Notes under the pieces: model-generated
The model's input: only the letters and a program-made list of their open reading frames with translations
Databases searched by the model: none
What the model was told of the DNA's origin: nothing
Program-made: the position numbers and the translations under genes
Assembly: GCF_002192255.1 (NCBI RefSeq)
Contig: NZ_CP021768.1
Location: 2,188,001-2,252,000 of the forward strand
Direction of reading: 5' to 3'
From: Stenotrophomonas sp. WZN-1
GTDB taxonomy: Bacteria > Pseudomonadota > Gammaproteobacteria > Xanthomonadales > Xanthomonadaceae
DNA: 64,000 nt
Shown: positions 40,264 to 50,305 of the stretch, one piece after another
How the letters are laid out: every line of letters starts with the position of its first letter
How positions within the stretch are numbered: the first letter of the stretch is position 1

Positions 40264-40404
40264 TTAGCGTTGGCGTCGGGCAATTGCCCGGTCGGTCTGG
40301 GTGGACATGATCCGCCACATCCCAACGATCGGCGAGAAAAATCCAGCGGGCGTTTCTCTTGCGCCCTGGACGAACGCGCGGAGCATTTCCTGCATCAGGT
40401 TCAT
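40264..40404 (-). CDS. Short protein, 46 aa, unknown function
   Basis: Starts at ATG 40404 behind a good ribosome site (TAGGAGAGG, about 9 bp upstream). MNLMQEMLRAFVQGARETPA is followed by a hydrophobic FFSPIVGMWRIM stretch and a basic end. It may be a small membrane-associated peptide. No family recognised. The stop is 4 bp from the end of the convergent antitoxin-like gene. Confidence 0.45.
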   Translation of the reverse strand: MNLMQEMLRAFVQGARETPAGFFSPIVGMWRIMSTQTDRAIARRQR

Positions 40405-40519
40405 GGTCGTCGCCTCTCCTAGATGTGCTTGTAGCTCAACTATAGCGGCGGAGGTCGTCACGCCCAAAACTTCTCAGCAGTCATTAACCAATGAACTAAC
40501 GCCCCCTCCAGCGCAACGA

Positions 40520-40960
40520 TCAGTCGGGGCAGCTTCTGCGGCTGACTGGGCGCGTTCCGTCCTGGCCGATCACCACTTCGCCATCTTCCTTCGTAAACGG
40601 CTCGTGCACTGCTGGCAGGATGTCGAGGACCATCTCGGAGGGCCTGCACAGGTGCGTGCCCATGGCGGTCTGGACGAAGGGCCGATTGATGAGAATAGGA
40701 TTGGCCAGCATGGCATCCAGCAGTGCGTCTTCGCTCAACGCGGGGTCGTCCAACCCCAGTTCCAGATATGGCGTGCCCTTCTGGCGGATGGCACCGCGAA
40801 CATCCAATCCAGCAGCGGCAATCAGCTCAACAAGCCGCGCTCGGCTGGGCGGGTCGACCAGATACTCGATCACTTCCGGCTCAATGCCGGCGTGGCGTAT
40901 CAACGCCAATGTGTTTCGCGAGGTTCCGCACTCGGGGTTGTGATAGATGACAGCGTTCAT
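40520..40960 (-). CDS. arsC: Arsenate reductase, glutaredoxin-linked type
   Basis: 146 aa. Active site [16 protein letters not shown] with catalytic Cys11, and the arginine-bearing [10 protein letters not shown] region typical of E. coli plasmid R773 ArsC. It reduces arsenate to arsenite with glutathione and glutaredoxin. The start overlaps the arsH stop (ATGA), so the two are coupled and share the divergent promoter at 41.7 kb. Confidence 0.93.
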   Translation of the reverse strand: MNAVIYHNPECGTSRNTLALIRHAGIEPEVIEYLVDPPSRARLVELIAAAGLDVRGAIRQKGTPYLELGLDDPALSEDALLDAMLANPILINRPFVQTAMGTHLCRPSEMVLDILPAVHEPFTKEDGEVVIGQDGTRPVSRRSCPD

Positions 40961-41697
40961 GCGTTCTCCTTTTCATTCAATGCGGTCTCGATGACGCCGG
41001 CCGCGGCGGTCAGGCCGGCCGCTTCGACAGCCCCCTTCCGTTCGCTGTAGCGATCAACCAGGTAGTCACTGCGACCACGCACCAGCAGGGTGAACTTGAC
41101 CAGTTCTTCCATCACATCTACGACGCGATCGTAGTAGGCCGACGGTTTCATGCGCCCCTCGTCATCGAACTCCTGCCAGGCCTTGGCCACCGAGGACTGG
41201 TTCGGAATCGTGACCATCCGCATCCAGCGGCCGAGTACGCGCAGCGCATTGACCACGTTGAAGGACTGGGAGCCGCCACAGACCTGCATCACGGCCAGGG
41301 TGCGACCTTGGGTCGGGCGTACGCTCCCCTCTTCCAATGGCAGCCAGTCAATCTGGTTCTTGAACACAGCAGTCAGCGTCCCATGCCGTTCCGGGCTGAC
41401 CCATACGTGCCCTTCGGACCACAAGGAGGCCTGACGCAGCTCCTGCACCTTGGGGTGGGAGGCGGGCACCGAATCGAGCATCGGCAGCTCATGCGGATCA
41501 AAGAGTCGGGTCTCCGCGCCCAGATGTTCCAGCAACCGCTGCGCCTCCAACGCCAGCTTGCGGCTGAAGGACTGCGGGCGCAGGGAACCGTACAAGATCA
41601 GGATGCGGGGACGGTGCGGCGCGACATTCGGCTCGCTCAGCTTTTCGGCCACCGGAGGGTTCAAGGCACCGGGGACGACATTGGGAAGGTGTTGCAT
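40957..41697 (-). CDS. arsH: ArsH NADPH-dependent flavoprotein
   Basis: 246 aa. Flavodoxin-like FMN motif [20 protein letters not shown], the [16 protein letters not shown] and [18 protein letters not shown] segments and the C-terminal RYSERK. ArsH oxidises trivalent organoarsenicals to less toxic pentavalent forms. Divergent from arsR with a 40-bp operator region. Confidence 0.95.
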   Translation of the reverse strand: MQHLPNVVPGALNPPVAEKLSEPNVAPHRPRILILYGSLRPQSFSRKLALEAQRLLEHLGAETRLFDPHELPMLDSVPASHPKVQELRQASLWSEGHVWVSPERHGTLTAVFKNQIDWLPLEEGSVRPTQGRTLAVMQVCGGSQSFNVVNALRVLGRWMRMVTIPNQSSVAKAWQEFDDEGRMKPSAYYDRVVDVMEELVKFTLLVRGRSDYLVDRYSERKGAVEAAGLTAAAGVIETALNEKENA

Positions 41698-41716
41698 GGG
41701 GGTTGTCCTGGCTATT

Positions 41717-41738
41717 TGATTCGACTATTCTAGAATCA
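41717..41738. promoter_or_regulatory. ArsR operator candidate in the arsH-arsR gap
   Basis: Perfect inverted repeat TGATTC-N10-GAATCA, whose right end is the first base of the arsR ATG. It sits in the only 40 bp between the divergent arsH and arsR genes and could repress both directions. Confidence 0.6.
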
Positions 41739-42052
41739 TGGAACATAAAAACGCAACCGAAGCCCTGGCCGCCCTGGGTCACGCCACCCGGCTGTCCATC
41801 TTCCGCCTGCTGGTCCAGGCCGGAAGTGGCGGCAAGCTGGCCGGCGACATCGCCCAGTCCCTCTCCCTTCCCGGTGCCACCCTCTCCTTCCATCTGAAGG
41901 AGTTGCTGGCCGCTGGCCTGATCACCGCCGAGCAGCGCGGTCGCACCATCTGCTACCGGGCCGAATTCGAGGCGATGAGCGCGCTGGTGGCCTACCTGAC
42001 CGAAAACTGCTGCGCCGATGAACAAGCCTGCGAACGTCCTGCTGGCTGCTGA
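41738..42052 (+). CDS. arsR: ArsR arsenite-responsive repressor
   Basis: 104 aa, a winged helix (LSLPGATLSFHLKELLAAGLITAEQRGRTICYR). No ELCVCDL site in the recognition helix. Instead Cys91, Cys92 and Cys98 near the C-terminus have the CC-x5-C spacing of the Acidithiobacillus ferrooxidans ArsR As(III) site. Arsenite should release it from the operator overlapping its start. Confidence 0.93.
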   Translation: MEHKNATEALAALGHATRLSIFRLLVQAGSGGKLAGDIAQSLSLPGATLSFHLKELLAAGLITAEQRGRTICYRAEFEAMSALVAYLTENCCADEQACERPAGC

Positions 42053-42078
42053 CCTCCCCCTTCTTAGAGATCGCTCAA

Positions 42079-42570
42079 ATGACCCGTCGTGTTCTGTTCC
42101 TGTGTACTGGCAACTCCGCCCGCAGCGTACTTGCCGAATCGACCCTTAAAAAGTGGGGCGAAGGCCGCTATCTCTCCTTCAGTGCGGGCAGCCAGCCGGC
42201 CGGTCGCGTCAATCCCTTTGCCATTGCCCAGCTGGAGCGCGAAGGCTTCCCGGTCGAGGGCATGCGCAGCAAGTCTTGGGACGAATTTGCCGAAGCCGAT
42301 GCCGCTGCCATGGACCTGATCGTCACCGTGTGTGACAGCGCGGCGGCCGAGGCATGCCCAGTGGTGTTTGGTGACTTCGTCCGCGTGCATTGGGGCCTGT
42401 TCGACCCGGCCGGCGTGGAAGGTTCGGATGCGCAGAAGGCAGAAGCCTTTGACCGTGCCCATCAGACCATCAAGCGACGCCTGCAGGCGTTCCTGGAGAT
42501 TCCTGACAGCGCCTGGGACGACCGCGTGGCGCTGAAGGCCCGCCTCGACCCGATCGCTCAGATCGACTAA
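42079..42570 (+). CDS. arsC: Arsenate reductase, low-molecular-weight phosphatase type
   Basis: 163 aa. P-loop [10 protein letters not shown] (Cys9-x5-Arg) and the redox pair CDSAAAEAC later in the chain. This is the thioredoxin-linked or mycothiol-like family, unrelated to the other ArsC here. Co-directional with arsR (26 bp after it), ACR3 and trxB, whose product could recharge thioredoxin for it. Confidence 0.9.
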   Translation: MTRRVLFLCTGNSARSVLAESTLKKWGEGRYLSFSAGSQPAGRVNPFAIAQLEREGFPVEGMRSKSWDEFAEADAAAMDLIVTVCDSAAAEACPVVFGDFVRVHWGLFDPAGVEGSDAQKAEAFDRAHQTIKRRLQAFLEIPDSAWDDRVALKARLDPIAQID

Positions 42571-42590
42571 CCGCTTTTCCGAGACCTGCC

Positions 42591-43649
42591 ATGACTGCTG
42601 ATTCCCCCCGCCTGTCCTTCCTGGACCGGTACCTTACGCTCTGGATTTTCCTGGCGATGGCCCTGGGCGTCGGCTTGGGCGCGATGTTCGAAGGCGTGCC
42701 CAGCGCGCTCCACAGCCTGTCGATTGGATCAACCAACATCCCCATCGCCATTGGCCTGATCCTGATGATGTATCCGCCGCTGGCCAAGGTGAAGTACGAA
42801 GAGCTGCCCAAGGTGTTCGCCGACAAGGGCGTGCTGATGCTCTCGCTGGTGCAGAACTGGATCATCGGTCCGTTCCTGATGTTCGGCTTGGCGGTGCTGT
42901 TCCTGCGCGACTACCCCGAATACATGACCGGCCTGATCCTGATTGGCCTGGCACGCTGCATTGCCATGGTGCTGGTCTGGAACCAGCTCGCCCGCGGTGA
43001 TGGGCAGTATGTGGCCGGCTTGGTGGCCTTCAACTCGATCTTCCAGATCGCGCTGTTCAGTGTGTATGCCTGGTTCTTCCTGTCGTGGCTGCCGCCGGTG
43101 TTCGGGCTGCAGGGCAGCGTAATTGACGTCAGCTTCTGGACCATTGCCGAGGCGGTGTTGATCTACCTGGGCATTCCCTTCCTCGCCGGGTTCCTCACCA
43201 GCCGCTGGCTCAAGGCGCGCAAGGGCGTGCGTTGGTATGAAGAGAAGTTCCTGCCGGCGATCAGTCCGATCACGCTAGCGGCGCTGTTGTTCACGATCGT
43301 TGCCATGTTCAGCCTGAAGGGGGGAGATGTGCTGCGCATCCCGATGGATGCAGTGCGCATCGCGATCCCGCTGACGCTCTATTTCATCATTCAGTTCGTG
43401 CTGAGCTTCTTCATGGGCAAGTTCATTGCGAAGGACTACCCGCGCACGACCGCAATCGCCTTCACTGCGGCAGGTAACAATTTCGAGCTGGCCATTGCCG
43501 TCGCCATCGCCGCCTTTGGTCTGGCCTCGCCGGTCGCCTTCGCTGCGGTCATCGGTCCGTTGGTGGAGGTGCCGGTGCTGATCCTGTTGGTCCACGTCGC
43601 CCTGCGGCTGGGCAAGCGCTACTTTCCTGCCGACGCACGGAGTTATTGA
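42591..43649 (+). CDS. arsB: ACR3-family arsenite efflux permease
   Basis: 352 aa, ten predicted helices. Conserved motifs [21 protein letters not shown], with the invariant Cys of ACR3, and [21 protein letters not shown]. It exports As(OH)3 across the inner membrane using the proton gradient. It is ACR3-type, not E. coli-type ArsB; the symbol is used as in common annotation. Confidence 0.93.
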   Translation: MTADSPRLSFLDRYLTLWIFLAMALGVGLGAMFEGVPSALHSLSIGSTNIPIAIGLILMMYPPLAKVKYEELPKVFADKGVLMLSLVQNWIIGPFLMFGLAVLFLRDYPEYMTGLILIGLARCIAMVLVWNQLARGDGQYVAGLVAFNSIFQIALFSVYAWFFLSWLPPVFGLQGSVIDVSFWTIAEAVLIYLGIPFLAGFLTSRWLKARKGVRWYEEKFLPAISPITLAALLFTIVAMFSLKGGDVLRIPMDAVRIAIPLTLYFIIQFVLSFFMGKFIAKDYPRTTAIAFTAAGNNFELAIAVAIAAFGLASPVAFAAVIGPLVEVPVLILLVHVALRLGKRYFPADARSY

Positions 43650-44639
<990 letters not shown>

Positions 44640-44663
44640 GTGCGGCGGCGCGAGGGAGCACCG

Positions 44664-45734
44664 ATGGACAGCGTCGATGTGGTGGTTATTGGAGGTGGCC
44701 AGTCGGGTCTTTCGGCCGGCTATTTCCTGCGACGCAGCGGGCTGTCCTATGTGATTCTCGATGCGCAAGCGTCGCCCGGCGGCGCATGGCAGCATGCCTG
44801 GCAATCGCTGCATCTGTTTTCCCCGGCGGGCTGGAGCTCCATTCCCGGATGGCCCATGCCCGCCAGCCAAGGCCCCTACCCTGCGCGTGCGGAGGTGCTG
44901 GCCTACCTGGCGCAGTACGAAAAGAAATATGCGCTGCCGATCATTCGCCCCATCCGCGTGCAACGAATCACTCGCGTCGGCGAACGGCTGCGGGTGGAGG
45001 CCAGCGACGGTCGGCAATGGTTGGCGCGGGCGGTGATCAGCGCCACCGGAACATGGGGAGAACCCTACACCCCTGAGTACGAGGGGCTGGACTCCTTTGC
45101 CGGGATCCAGCTGCACTCTGCCCACTACAGTATCGCTGCGCCGTTTGCCGGAATGCGGGTGGCCATCATGGGCGGTGGCAATTCAGGTGCGCAGATTCTG
45201 GCCGAAGTATCGATGGTGGCTGAAACCACCTGGATCACCCAGCACGACCCGGCGTTCCTGGCCGATGACGTCGATGGCCGCGTGCTGTTCGAACGCGCCA
45301 CTGAGCGATGGAAGGCGCAACAGGAAGGCAGGGAGCCCGAGCTGCCGTCAGGCGGTTTCGGCGACATCGTGATGGTGCCGCCGGTGCTCGACGCACGGGC
45401 GCGAGGGGTGCTTGCCGCCGTGCCACCGCCGGCCCGCTTCTCCCACACCGGCATGCAATGGGCCGATGGCACCGAGCGGGTGTTCGATGCGGTAATCTGG
45501 TGCACTGGCTTCCGCCCGGCGTTGTCGCACCTGAAGGGCTTGGACCTGGTAACCCCGAAGGGCCAGGTGGAGGTCGACGGCAGCGGCCTGCGAGCGGTGG
45601 CGGTGCCCTCGGTCTGGTTGTTGGGATACGGGGATTGGAACGGCATGGCCTCTGCCACGCTGATTGGGGTCACGCGGTACGCCCGCGAGGCCGTCAGGCA
45701 GATAACGGCCTATTGCACAGCAAGGGACATCTAG
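44664..45734 (+). CDS. arsO: ArsO-type flavin-binding monooxygenase-like protein
   Basis: 356 aa from ATG 44664. FAD site VVIGGGQSGLSAGYFLRRSGL, NADPH-site VAIMGGGNSGAQILAEVS, and WCTGFRPALSHL. ArsO-like genes recur in ars operons; their reaction is not firmly known and an oxidation of arsenic species is supposed. Last gene of the + strand ars operon. Confidence 0.88.
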   Translation: MDSVDVVVIGGGQSGLSAGYFLRRSGLSYVILDAQASPGGAWQHAWQSLHLFSPAGWSSIPGWPMPASQGPYPARAEVLAYLAQYEKKYALPIIRPIRVQRITRVGERLRVEASDGRQWLARAVISATGTWGEPYTPEYEGLDSFAGIQLHSAHYSIAAPFAGMRVAIMGGGNSGAQILAEVSMVAETTWITQHDPAFLADDVDGRVLFERATERWKAQQEGREPELPSGGFGDIVMVPPVLDARARGVLAAVPPPARFSHTGMQWADGTERVFDAVIWCTGFRPALSHLKGLDLVTPKGQVEVDGSGLRAVAVPSVWLLGYGDWNGMASATLIGVTRYAREAVRQITAYCTARDI

Positions 45735-45780
45735 CGAGAGAGGCGTCTCAACAGCGCCTTCGCGCCGCTGCTTGCCCACT

Positions 45781-45978
45781 TCAGCGGTAAGGGTCCAACA
45801 CCATCCTGAGTACGACCCACCACGTGATGACAATGGGGAAGGTCCCAAGCTGTTGATCGCTTAGTAGTCCGTGAGCGTAGCGGTTGCGGAGATTGCAGCC
45901 TGCGCGGTGCGTCATCAGGGGGTTCAGCCGAGATACGTGTAAAAATGCCCCACGGAATTCAAATAATTCCTTTGGCAC
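45781..45978 (-). pseudogene. C-terminal fragment resembling DUF4209/abortive-infection-type proteins
   Basis: Open frame of 65 codons with NLRNRYAHGLLSDQQ followed by a hydrophobic IVITWWVVLRMVLDPYR end. LRNxxAHGL followed by a WW helix is typical of the C-termini of DUF4209-like proteins of defence and mobile loci. No N-terminal part is present; it is probably a leftover at the ars/mer junction. The 250 bp around it hold nothing else clear. Confidence 0.4.
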
Positions 45979-45984
45979 AACAAC

Positions 45985-46407
45985 TTAGCCGATATTTTTC
46001 TTCTCGGCCGGTTGCGCCAGCAGATCGAGCGTCGGGCACGGCGCGCCGGTCGCCACGTGGCGACACTCCGCCACCAAATGCTCAAGGTCGACTTCCAATT
46101 GTCGTAGCTCGTCCAGACGCCGGCGCACCTCGGCCAATTTCAGTTCGGTCAGCTGCCGCGTCTGCTCGCAGGCGCGCTGGCCTTTGACCTCCAGCAGCCC
46201 CGCTATCTCGTCGAGACTGAATCCCATCGCCTGTGCTCGACGGATGAACTGAAGTCGGCCGACTTCGTTGAGGCCGTACCGGCGCACGCTGCCCATTGGG
46301 CGCTCAGGCTCCGGCAGCAGGCCTCGCCGCTGGTAATAACGGACCGTCTCGACGTGCACACCAGCGGCTGCGGCCAGCCGGCTGATCGTCATTACGTGGG
46401 TGACCAT
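45985..46407 (-). CDS. merR: MerR mercury regulator (mer operon 1)
   Basis: 140 aa from ATG 46407 (ATG 46392 possible). Winged HTH VETVRYYQRRGLLPEP and long coiled coil. Hg(II) ligand Cys are in RACEQTRQ and CRHVATGAPC (C-x8-C), as in Tn501 MerR. Divergent from merT with the operator at 46412-46442. Confidence 0.92.
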   Translation of the reverse strand: MVTHVMTISRLAAAAGVHVETVRYYQRRGLLPEPERPMGSVRRYGLNEVGRLQFIRRAQAMGFSLDEIAGLLEVKGQRACEQTRQLTELKLAEVRRRLDELRQLEVDLEHLVAECRHVATGAPCPTLDLLAQPAEKKNIG

Positions 46408-46411
46408 CGGC

Positions 46412-46442
46412 TTGACTCCGTACTTAGGTACGGAGATTAACA
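46412..46442 (+). promoter_or_regulatory. MerR operator/promoter of mer operon 1
   Basis: TTGACT (46412-46417), a 19-bp spacer with the dyad CCGTAC-N4-GTACGG, and TTAACA (46437-46442). The long 19-bp spacer is the hallmark of MerR-twisted promoters. The predicted transcript start, about 46449-46450, falls at the merT ATG. Confidence 0.85.
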
Positions 46443-46449
46443 TGCGGAT

Positions 46450-46806
46450 ATGGCCCAACGTCCCCCACAGTCCTCCTTACCTGCCCTTTTGGGCGCCGCG
46501 ATCGCGGCGATTGGCGCGTCCGTGTGTTGTGTCGTGCCTCTGGTGCTGGTCCTGATGGGCATCAGCGGTGCCTGGATCGTCAATCTCACCGCCCTGGACG
46601 CGTGGCGTCCTTGGTTCAGCGCGGCCACGTTGGTGTGCCTGGCCTGGGCGTTCTGGATGCTCTATGGCCCAACCTCGCGCTGCCGCATCGACGGCATCTG
46701 CGTCGATCCCACGCAATTGCGACGCCGGCGGCGCTGGCTGTGGTTCGCCACCGCCCTGATCGCGCTGCTGCTGCTCTTTCCTTACTACATCGGCTGGTTC
46801 CTGTAG
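46450..46806 (+). CDS. merT: MerT mercuric ion transporter (operon 1)
   Basis: 118 aa, three helices. The Hg(II) pair CysCys lies in the first helix (ASVCCVVPL), and a second Cys pair in the loop (CRIDGIC). It carries Hg(II) from MerP to the cytoplasm. No ribosome site precedes it and the ATG lies about 7 bp after the -10, so the mRNA is probably leaderless. Confidence 0.92.
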   Translation: MAQRPPQSSLPALLGAAIAAIGASVCCVVPLVLVLMGISGAWIVNLTALDAWRPWFSAATLVCLAWAFWMLYGPTSRCRIDGICVDPTQLRRRRRWLWFATALIALLLLFPYYIGWFL

Positions 46807-46814
46807 GAGTCCCC

Positions 46815-47108
46815 ATGCGCAAGATCCTTCTCAGTTTGGTATTCACGGCATGGATGGGCCTGGCTTGGGCGGCGACTCCAAAGCAGGTTGTCCTGCAGGT
46901 GGAAAACATGACCTGCCCAGCGTGTCGCATCACGATCGAAAAAGCGTTGGACACAGTGCCAGGGGTGACGGCGAAGCATATTGATACCCAAGCCGGCACC
47001 GTGACGGTGGCATTTGATGCCGAGCGCACCAACGCGGCGGCCATCGCGAAGGCCATCACCGACGCCGGTTTTCCAGCCACGGCCAAGGCGGGCGCGAACG
47101 GTGGCTGA
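46815..47108 (+). CDS. merP: MerP periplasmic mercury-binding protein (operon 1)
   Basis: 97 aa from ATG 46815. Signal peptide (ends AWAA), then an HMA domain with NMTCPACRITIEKAL (GMTCxxC type). It scavenges Hg(II) in the periplasm and hands it to MerT. 8 bp after merT. Confidence 0.93.
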   Translation: MRKILLSLVFTAWMGLAWAATPKQVVLQVENMTCPACRITIEKALDTVPGVTAKHIDTQAGTVTVAFDAERTNAAAIAKAITDAGFPATAKAGANGG

Positions 47109-47322
47109 GGTGCAATTGCAAAGCACGCTCACGTGTCCTGCATGCGAGCACCAGGCGACCGAAACCATGCCCACCACGGCATGCCAATTCTTCTACGAGT
47201 GCCCGGCTTGCCACACCCTGCTGCGCCCCAAGGCCGGCGATTGCTGCGTATTCTGTTCCTACGGCACGGTGCCGTGCCCGCCCATCCAGCAACATAGTCC
47301 CTGCTGCGGCAATACAGGTTGA
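47101..47322 (+). CDS. GDCCxxC-motif small metal-binding protein
   Basis: 73 aa from GTG 47101, which overlaps the merP stop by 8 bp. Nine or more Cys: TCPACEH, YECPACHTLL, GDCCVFCSYGTVPCPP, CCGNTG. GDCCxxC proteins accompany mer and other metal genes; this one may bind Hg(II) or traffic it in the cytoplasm. Its stop is 6 bp from the stop of the convergent transposase. Confidence 0.8.
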   Translation: MAEVQLQSTLTCPACEHQATETMPTTACQFFYECPACHTLLRPKAGDCCVFCSYGTVPCPPIQQHSPCCGNTG

Positions 47323-47328
47323 TCCGCG

Positions 47329-50289
47329 CTACGCCGCCAGGGCCAGCTCGATTTCGTACGGTTCCGGCAGAGCATCCACATCGATCAGGTAATCACCGAA
47401 GCGCTTCACGTGGCTGGTCACGTAGGGACTGAGTGCAGCCACGTCTTCCTGAGTGATCTTCCAACCTGCTCGCATCAGCGTCTTGATGATGCGGGTCTGC
47501 TCGACCACGTTGTGGAAGATAACGGCATTGGCGACCAGGTCGTTGTACTTGACTGCCTTCTCCTGTTCGAGCGGATCGTTGTCGGCGATCACGCCCTCTC
47601 CGCCGAAGAAGAAATACTTGGAGAACCCGTTATAGGCTTCGACCTTATTGGTGGAGGCTGTGATCTGCTCGCGCAACTCCCGGTCGGAAATGTATTGCAG
47701 CAGGAACAACGTGCGCACTGCGGCACCGAGTGCCCGGAAAGCCTGGTACAGCCGATTCTTGCGGCTGTAGTTGCCCAGTTTGCGCAGCAGCGTCGAGGCG
47801 GCGATCTTGCCGGACTTGATCGACAACACCACCTGCATCAGATCCTTCCAGTGGGTCTCGATTAGGTCCCAGTCCATGTCCTCCCGGAACAGCGCATCGA
47901 TGTGCTCGTAGCGGCTGTCCTCGTCCGGACGGAAGAACCGGTAATCGCGCCAGTTGCGGATGCGCGGCATCAGCTGGATGCCCAGCAGGTGCGATAGGCC
48001 GAAGACCGGCAGCGACTGACCCTGGGTATCGGCGTGAACGGTGTCGGGTTGGATGTCGGAGGTGTTCTTCAGCAGCCCGTCGATGATGTACACCGCTTCC
48101 CAGACGCCGCACGGAATGAAGTGACTGAACAGCGCCACATAGGTGTCCGAGACGTGGTGATAGGCGATGCCGCCATAGCCTCCGTAGCGGATGTGATACG
48201 ACGCCAGCAGGTTCTGGTCGTACGAGTCGTACTTGGTACCGTCGGCCGCGGCACGCTTGCCATCGCCCCAGAATTTGGGAAGCTGCAGGCCGGCGTAACT
48301 GTTGATGATGTCGCGGCAGGCCGCTGCCAGCTTGTTCGCATCCACGTGACGGCGATTGACGAACGACAACATGTGCGCGGATGCGGCGCCACGCAGATGC
48401 CGTGCCGCCTGGGCCGGGCCGAGGTTGCACCCATAGGTGAACGCCGTCAGCACGTAGCGCTCGGTGGGCTGGTCGATCTTGGTGTCGGACCCGGACAGCG
48501 GTCCGAAATGTCGCGGCCAGCGGGTCCAATGGGCCACGTCGCACAGGATCTCGATGACGCTGCGCTCACGCAGGCGGCCGAGGATCGCGGTCTCCAGGGC
48601 GCGGGCGCCGCTGCTCATGTCCTTGGCCTTGTGGCGCTTGAGCACCGGTAACCCGTCGTCGCCGATGATCACCTGGCCGTTCTCCAAGTACCCCTGATCG
48701 GTCAGGTCCGCGACTTGCATCAGCTTGGACTGCAAGGCATTGACGAATCCCACCGCAGAGGGCGGCAAGCCCACCTGGCGACAGTAGTCGTCCAGCAGCG
48801 GTTCGCATTGCTCCCAGGGCAGCAGCTGCTCGCGGTAATCGGCGTAGGTTTCCGACCCGCGCACGGCCACGTCACCAGACTTCAGTTCGTTGGCCAGTGA
48901 AGAGAACACGCACACCTCGAACAGACGGCGGCGAATGCGCTCCTCGCCCTGCTCGGTACGATGGGTGATCGTCTTCCGCCAAAGCTGGGTCGTGAATGCC
49001 AGGTCGACCGGTTCGTCGAGCCAGTCGCCGCGGGCGCGCTCCTGCGACAGGATTAGCTCGATCGCATCGATCAACGAGCGGTCTTCGGTGGTGGACTCCA
49101 GGTCCAGCATGCGCACCATGCGCAGGATGGTGGCGCGGTGGCTCTTGTAGAACGGCCACAGCAGCGGCAGATGATTGTCGCCGCTGTGGGCGGCGATGGC
49201 ATCGCAATCGGCCTGCAGGGTCTGAACGCCCCCGCGCGTGCTGACCAGGCGGCGAATTTCCCGCCCGGCATCGGTGTCGCCAGGGTGACGGTCGAGCACC
49301 TGGATCACATCCGACATCGTGGCGACGATGGCCTCGGTCTTCTCACGATAGCGCGCACGCAGCCGCTCTAGCTCCTCCTTGCCGCGGTTGTGGAGGTTGC
49401 CCATGCGTTTGATGAACATCTCGGCCAGGTCGTCACGGGTTTGCACCCGGGCGCGATGGATCAGACACAACAGGAGTGCGTGTCGCTTGGCCGGACCGAA
49501 GTCGCGCAACTCGGCGGCGTCCAGCACCCGGGCCTCGGCGGCGAAGTGCTTGCGCTTGAGCTCGGGTACGTCCGCCAGATGCAACTCGCTGCCGACCAGT
49601 TCGTCCAACGCCGCGATATGGTCGATCAATTCCTGGAAGTGCTGTAGCGACGAGCGTTTGGGCAAGCGCTTGATTGCTTGCAACGGGCTCTTGATGCGGG
49701 CATCGGTGACGACCAGCAGATCGTCCAGCCGTTGTTTCTCGTCCGCCGTCAGCCGCGCGCCGATGAGGGTGAAGTAACGGCCATTGACCAGGGTGCGAAT
49801 CCGGCGCCCTAGGCGATCCAGCGCGGAAAACGCAGGCAGTTCGATGCGGTCGCGGACAAGCTGTTCGATCGCCACGTTGATCAGGTCGGCCGGATTGTCC
49901 ATGACGGCGGCGGCCTCATGGATGGCACGGGCCGCCACGTCGAGGCCGCCGTCGGCATAAGCACGCACCTGCAGATAATCCCGGATGCGCTGGAAATAGC
50001 GGTAGCGCTTGTTCGGCGCGATGTCGGCGGGCTTGATCTGGACCCGGTACCGCAGCGCGTTACGGAGGTGCCGAACGACCGCGGTGGGCACTTCATCGAT
50101 TGCGGGAAAATAGCCCAGCCGCTGGAAGGATTTCAGCAGAAGGGCCAAGGTCAATCGGTGGCCCGGTTGCCGAGCGTTGTCGGCGATGAAGGTCAGTTCG
50201 GCGTCGGTCGGCGTGTAGGCGGCGACCAGTTCCCGGACGACGGGGTTGCGCTTGAATTGCGGGTACGCAGTCCGTTCGATCGACGCCAT
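47329..50289 (-). CDS. tnpA: Tn3-family transposase TnpA
   Basis: 986 aa from ATG 50289. Full length. DUF4158-type N-terminal part and the DDE_Tnp_Tn3 domain with probable Asp683 (AADGTKYD), Asp754 (HADTQGQS) and Glu884 (NKVEAYNGF). It looks intact. Behind it (16 bp upstream) is a tyrosine recombinase gene. Because the GDCC gene of mer operon 1 ends 6 bp away, there is no room for a terminal inverted repeat at this side, so tnpA is internal to the element or was joined by recombination. Confidence 0.95.
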   Translation of the reverse strand: MASIERTAYPQFKRNPVVRELVAAYTPTDAELTFIADNARQPGHRLTLALLLKSFQRLGYFPAIDEVPTAVVRHLRNALRYRVQIKPADIAPNKRYRYFQRIRDYLQVRAYADGGLDVAARAIHEAAAVMDNPADLINVAIEQLVRDRIELPAFSALDRLGRRIRTLVNGRYFTLIGARLTADEKQRLDDLLVVTDARIKSPLQAIKRLPKRSSLQHFQELIDHIAALDELVGSELHLADVPELKRKHFAAEARVLDAAELRDFGPAKRHALLLCLIHRARVQTRDDLAEMFIKRMGNLHNRGKEELERLRARYREKTEAIVATMSDVIQVLDRHPGDTDAGREIRRLVSTRGGVQTLQADCDAIAAHSGDNHLPLLWPFYKSHRATILRMVRMLDLESTTEDRSLIDAIELILSQERARGDWLDEPVDLAFTTQLWRKTITHRTEQGEERIRRRLFEVCVFSSLANELKSGDVAVRGSETYADYREQLLPWEQCEPLLDDYCRQVGLPPSAVGFVNALQSKLMQVADLTDQGYLENGQVIIGDDGLPVLKRHKAKDMSSGARALETAILGRLRERSVIEILCDVAHWTRWPRHFGPLSGSDTKIDQPTERYVLTAFTYGCNLGPAQAARHLRGAASAHMLSFVNRRHVDANKLAAACRDIINSYAGLQLPKFWGDGKRAAADGTKYDSYDQNLLASYHIRYGGYGGIAYHHVSDTYVALFSHFIPCGVWEAVYIIDGLLKNTSDIQPDTVHADTQGQSLPVFGLSHLLGIQLMPRIRNWRDYRFFRPDEDSRYEHIDALFREDMDWDLIETHWKDLMQVVLSIKSGKIAASTLLRKLGNYSRKNRLYQAFRALGAAVRTLFLLQYISDRELREQITASTNKVEAYNGFSKYFFFGGEGVIADNDPLEQEKAVKYNDLVANAVIFHNVVEQTRIIKTLMRAGWKITQEDVAALSPYVTSHVKRFGDYLIDVDALPEPYEIELALAA

Positions 50290-50305
50290 TGAAGCCTCAT
50301 TTCGG

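Noticed and set aside
45945..45970. GGAATT-N5-AATTCC palindrome as a transposon end
   Set aside because: Short, alone, and without a partner repeat or target duplication.
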